Assembly: GCA_022712835.1 (NCBI GenBank)
Contig: JAFLJU010000550.1
Span: forward strand, 1-8,197
From: Desulfobacteraceae bacterium
GTDB taxonomy: Bacteria > Desulfobacterota > Desulfobacteria > Desulfobacterales > Desulfobacteraceae
Reading direction: 5' to 3'
DNA: 8,197 nucleotides
The notes under the pieces: generated by a model
Databases searched by the model: none
The model's input: the letters and a program-made list of their open reading frames with translations, nothing else
Told to the model about the DNA's origin: nothing
Part shown: piece by piece, positions 6,189 to 8,197 of the stretch
How the letters are laid out: each line of letters starts with the position of its first letter
Numbering within the stretch: position 1 is the first letter of the stretch
Made by a program: the position numbers and the translations under genes

Positions 6189-7493
6189 ATGAAAAATCAC
6201 CCTACGATACAATCCTTGGATTTACATGATCTGTGCAAAGAATTTGGAACGCCTTTATATGTCTATGATGCGGAGGTGATCAAGCGTCAGTATGATGATT
6301 TTTCCAGAGCTTTTTCCGGAATCGATCACAGGGTGATGTTTGCCGTAAAGTCCTGCACTAACCTGAGCATTATGAAATATATGCGCCATATAGGTGCCGG
6401 TATTGATACCGTATCCATCCCTGAGATAAAAATGGGGTTTAGGCTCGGATTCAAGCCGGAAGAGATGATATTCACCCCTAACCTGGTGGAGTTTGACGAG
6501 ATCCGGGCGGCGGTTCACTTCGGTGTGCCGGTCAATATTGAAAATCTCCAAAATCTCGAAGCGTTTGGAAAAGAATTCAAGGGCAGTTACCCTGTTTGCA
6601 TTCGCCTGAACCCTAACCTGCTGTCGGAAATTGAAGCCGGAAAAACAACCGGCCTGAATGCCGATTCCTTTGATTTTGCCTCCATCAACAAAGAGCATTA
6701 TGAGGATGTCAGTGATGAACGGGTGGTCGCCTGGCACAACCAATCAAAATTTGGCATATCCCTGACCCAGTTTGATGCGGTATTGAAGCTTGTCAAAAAA
6801 TATGAAATGCGAATAAATGGGATCCATTTGCATTCAAGTCATGTCATCTTAAACGAAGAGGTCTTTGCCAAGGGCGCAAAAACCGTATTTGAAATTGCAA
6901 AACAATTTGAGCACATTGAATATGTGGATTTCGGCGGCGGAATAATGGTGAAGCATCATCCGGATGATGCCGTGGTGGACCTTCAGGTCATCGGGAAAAT
7001 ATTAAAACAAGAATATGATAATTTTTGTGCCTCCCTTGGCAAAAAAATAAAAATATGGTTTGAACCGGGCCGATACCTGATGAGCGAAGCCGGTTGTCTG
7101 CTGGCCAAGGCCGTGGTCCTAAAATCAAACGGGTCCATTGATTTTGTCGGTACCAATACGGGGTTTAATCACCTTCTTCGCCCCATGATGTATGATGCCT
7201 ATCATGAAATTGTCAACATCTCGAATCCTGATGGCCCATTCAATACATATAACGTGGTGGGCAATCTATGTGAAATTGATAATATTGGAACAAACCGGCA
7301 GTTAAACAGGGTCCGGCCCGACGACATTCTCATGATTAAAAATGCCGGCGCCTATGGATTCAGTATGTCTTCCCATTACAACACAAGGCCGAAGCCTGCG
7401 GAAGTGTTGATTGTTAACGGTGAAGCCAGGTTGATTCGCAGACGCGAAACCTTTGAAGACCTCATTCACAATCAAATTGAAATTGAGTTCTAA
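6189..7493 (+). CDS. PLP-dependent decarboxylase, diaminopimelate decarboxylase family (fold type III)
   Basis: This 434-aa protein has an alanine-racemase-like barrel followed by a beta domain. PLP-binding Lys54 is in 'VMFAVKSCTN'. The phosphate-binding glycines are in 'VDFGGGIMV' (246-254) and 'EPGRYL' (292-297). Arg331 in 'HLLRPMMYDAYHE', Cys361-Glu362 in 'VGNLCEIDNIG' and Tyr397 in 'AGAYGFSMSSHYNTRPKPAE' match substrate-binding and catalytic positions of LysA. The best resemblance is to the Bacteroidetes-type LysA. Three points differ: the usual His-x-Gly-Ser is His215-Ser-Ser-His, the usual CES/CET is CEI, and about 25 extra residues (about 147-180) precede 'QSKFGIS'. It starts 2 bp after the kinase stop with only a weak ribosome site, suggesting translational coupling. 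The activity could be meso-diaminopimelate to lysine, but the kinase partner and changed motifs leave room for another amino acid. The decarboxylase fold is firm; the substrate is not. Confidence 0.85.
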   Translation: MKNHPTIQSLDLHDLCKEFGTPLYVYDAEVIKRQYDDFSRAFSGIDHRVMFAVKSCTNLSIMKYMRHIGAGIDTVSIPEIKMGFRLGFKPEEMIFTPNLVEFDEIRAAVHFGVPVNIENLQNLEAFGKEFKGSYPVCIRLNPNLLSEIEAGKTTGLNADSFDFASINKEHYEDVSDERVVAWHNQSKFGISLTQFDAVLKLVKKYEMRINGIHLHSSHVILNEEVFAKGAKTVFEIAKQFEHIEYVDFGGGIMVKHHPDDAVVDLQVIGKILKQEYDNFCASLGKKIKIWFEPGRYLMSEAGCLLAKAVVLKSNGSIDFVGTNTGFNHLLRPMMYDAYHEIVNISNPDGPFNTYNVVGNLCEIDNIGTNRQLNRVRPDDILMIKNAGAYGFSMSSHYNTRPKPAEVLIVNGEARLIRRRETFEDLIHNQIEIEF

Positions 7494-7516
7494 CCATTTT
7501 GTCCATTGAACATAAG

Positions 7517-7583
7517 GATCGGGGTTCCGGTCAACTGAGAGCCCTTATACTTAATTTTTTATTTGAGGGCTCCGGTGTCCGGG
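7517..7583. terminator. Cluster of small hairpins between convergent genes, possible bidirectional terminator
   Basis: Three structures sit in the convergent spacer. GATCGG/CCGGTC (7517-7522, 7527-7532) has a four-base loop. GAGCCCT/AGGGCTC (7539-7545, 7566-7572) encloses a 20-base A/T-rich loop that includes six T. CCGG-TGT-CCGG lies at 7573-7583. None is followed by a clear T tract on either strand, so termination is inferred from the convergent arrangement more than from a canonical signal. Confidence 0.35.
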
Positions 7584-7618
7584 CCGTTATTGGTGAAAAT
7601 GGTGGCAGAGACCATCTC

Positions 7619-8074
7619 TCAGGTTTCTATCATACTCCAGTCCAGGGGCATCTGCATGATGGAAAAACCGATTTTTTCCCTTTGAATGACCAACTTGTCT
7701 TGTTTGTTGATTTCATATTCAAATCCAATCAGATTGCCTTCCAGTAGAATGAATTTATAGGACTGCTCTTTTTTGACCTGGTATGATGAAAGATATTGTG
7801 CGCTTTGACGGTCTAACCGGTAAATGGTTTGCATGGGAATATATCTGTTCAGCAGAGAAAAGGTGGTATCTCCAGTTTTGATGATTCCTTTAACCACTTG
7901 AAATTCCGGCTGTACCGCCATTGGTTGGGCAACCTCAGGTGGGCTTTTTGGCGGGGAAATCCAGGGGGAGGCTTTTGTCTGGTTTGTTGGAGAAGAACCC
8001 AAAACATTGGAAACCGTGGGTGTTAAGAAGATACTAAAGAAAAATATGAACGCGACACACCTTTTTATAAACAT
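7619..8074 (-). CDS. Exported protein resembling only the N-terminal part of M23-type peptidases (possibly truncated)
   Basis: This 151-aa protein is read leftward. ATG 8074-8072 is chosen over a TTG ten codons upstream because AAAAGG lies seven bases before it and the protein then begins with a clear signal peptide. A basic start 'MFIKRC' is followed by a hydrophobic stretch 'VAFIFFFSIFLTPTV' and a possible cleavage near 'NVLGSS'. A Pro/Ser-rich linker (about 32-56) comes next. Residues about 58-140 ('VVKGIIKTGDTTFSLL', 'IYRLDRQ', 'YKFILLEGNLIGFEYEI') resemble the N-terminal domain that precedes the catalytic domain in M23 zinc endopeptidases. The HxxxD and HxH metal motifs are absent, and no M23 domain is visible in any frame between the stop and the end of the spacer. 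It is either a remnant of a larger peptidase or a stand-alone regulatory domain. The family match is from memory of the pattern and is moderate. Confidence 0.6.
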   Translation of the reverse strand: MFIKRCVAFIFFFSIFLTPTVSNVLGSSPTNQTKASPWISPPKSPPEVAQPMAVQPEFQVVKGIIKTGDTTFSLLNRYIPMQTIYRLDRQSAQYLSSYQVKKEQSYKFILLEGNLIGFEYEINKQDKLVIQREKIGFSIMQMPLDWSMIET

Positions 8075-8197
8075 ATTTAGACCTTTTCTGCATAAAAAAT
8101 TCAAAAGTAAACTTGCCCAATGCCTTGTTTGAGCAATCGCATTTTGTAGAGATGAATTTCAACTTTTATGCCAGCCTGATGAATACTTACAAAAAAA
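8075..8197 (-). promoter_or_regulatory. Upstream region of the exported-protein gene with a weak sigma-54-like match
   Basis: On the minus strand TGGCATAAAAGTTGAA (8173-8158) fits the -24 box and the spacing of sigma-54 promoters, but the -12 box reads TTGA in place of TTGC. That loss of the C makes the call weak. No better sigma-70 pair was recognised in this A/T-rich stretch. Confidence 0.25.

Noticed and set aside
7605..7621. TGA with an AGAGA-TGG-TCTCT hairpin just after it, as a possible selenocysteine site
   Set aside because: The stem is only five base pairs with a three-base loop, the frame ends 19 codons later, and the family has no known selenocysteine at this place.
7499..7747. 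Rightward 82-codon open frame downstream of the decarboxylase
   Set aside because: It has no good ribosome site and its second half is antisense to the exported-protein gene. It also crosses the hairpin cluster.
8158..8173. Second sigma-54 promoter for the exported-protein gene
   Set aside because: The -12 element lacks the conserved GC (reads TTGA), and no activator sites are visible. It is kept only as a weak note in the upstream region.

Overview
The window looks like chromosome from an anaerobic, fatty-acid-using bacterium, most plausibly a sulfate reducer of the Desulfobacteraceae type (Desulfobacterota). That guess rests on an FhlA-like sigma-54 activator, a sigma-54-type promoter, a DmdC-like 600-residue acyl-CoA dehydrogenase and codon style. 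It is an inference, because no marker gene is present. No RNA gene, insertion sequence, CRISPR array or phage gene was seen.

Left part (1-4990): a regulated beta-oxidation module. The 5' portion of a sigma-54-dependent activator runs leftward off the edge (N-terminal GAF-like sensor, coiled-coil linker, first residues of the AAA+ domain). It is divergent from a rightward operon of 3-hydroxyacyl-CoA dehydrogenase, a 603-aa acyl-CoA dehydrogenase and a thiolase. The 251-bp divergent spacer holds a correctly spaced -24/-12 element (857-872) and, 50-100 bp upstream of it, two 13-bp direct repeats plus an inverted half site, which are candidate activator sites. Together these suggest a self-contained switch in which a sensed ligand triggers sigma-54 transcription of the operon. 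The operon has no enoyl-CoA hydratase and no ETF genes, so those steps must be encoded elsewhere. A strong hairpin lies between the dehydrogenase and thiolase genes and a stronger one follows the thiolase.

Middle part (5206-7493): a tightly coupled pair, more A/T-rich by eye than the left operon. The first gene is an APH/homoserine-kinase-fold small-molecule kinase whose N-terminus carries a four-copy 15-bp tandem repeat. The second, starting 2 bp later, is a fold-type III PLP decarboxylase of the diaminopimelate decarboxylase family with several deviating motifs. The pairing suggests a small pathway that phosphorylates and decarboxylates an amino-acid-like substrate. The substrate cannot be read from the sequence.

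Right part (7494-8197): a short convergent spacer with several small hairpins, then a leftward gene for an exported protein. It resembles only the N-terminal part of M23-type cell-wall endopeptidases and lacks the catalytic domain, so it is either a truncated remnant or a small stand-alone domain protein. Its upstream 123 bp hold only a weak sigma-54-like match.
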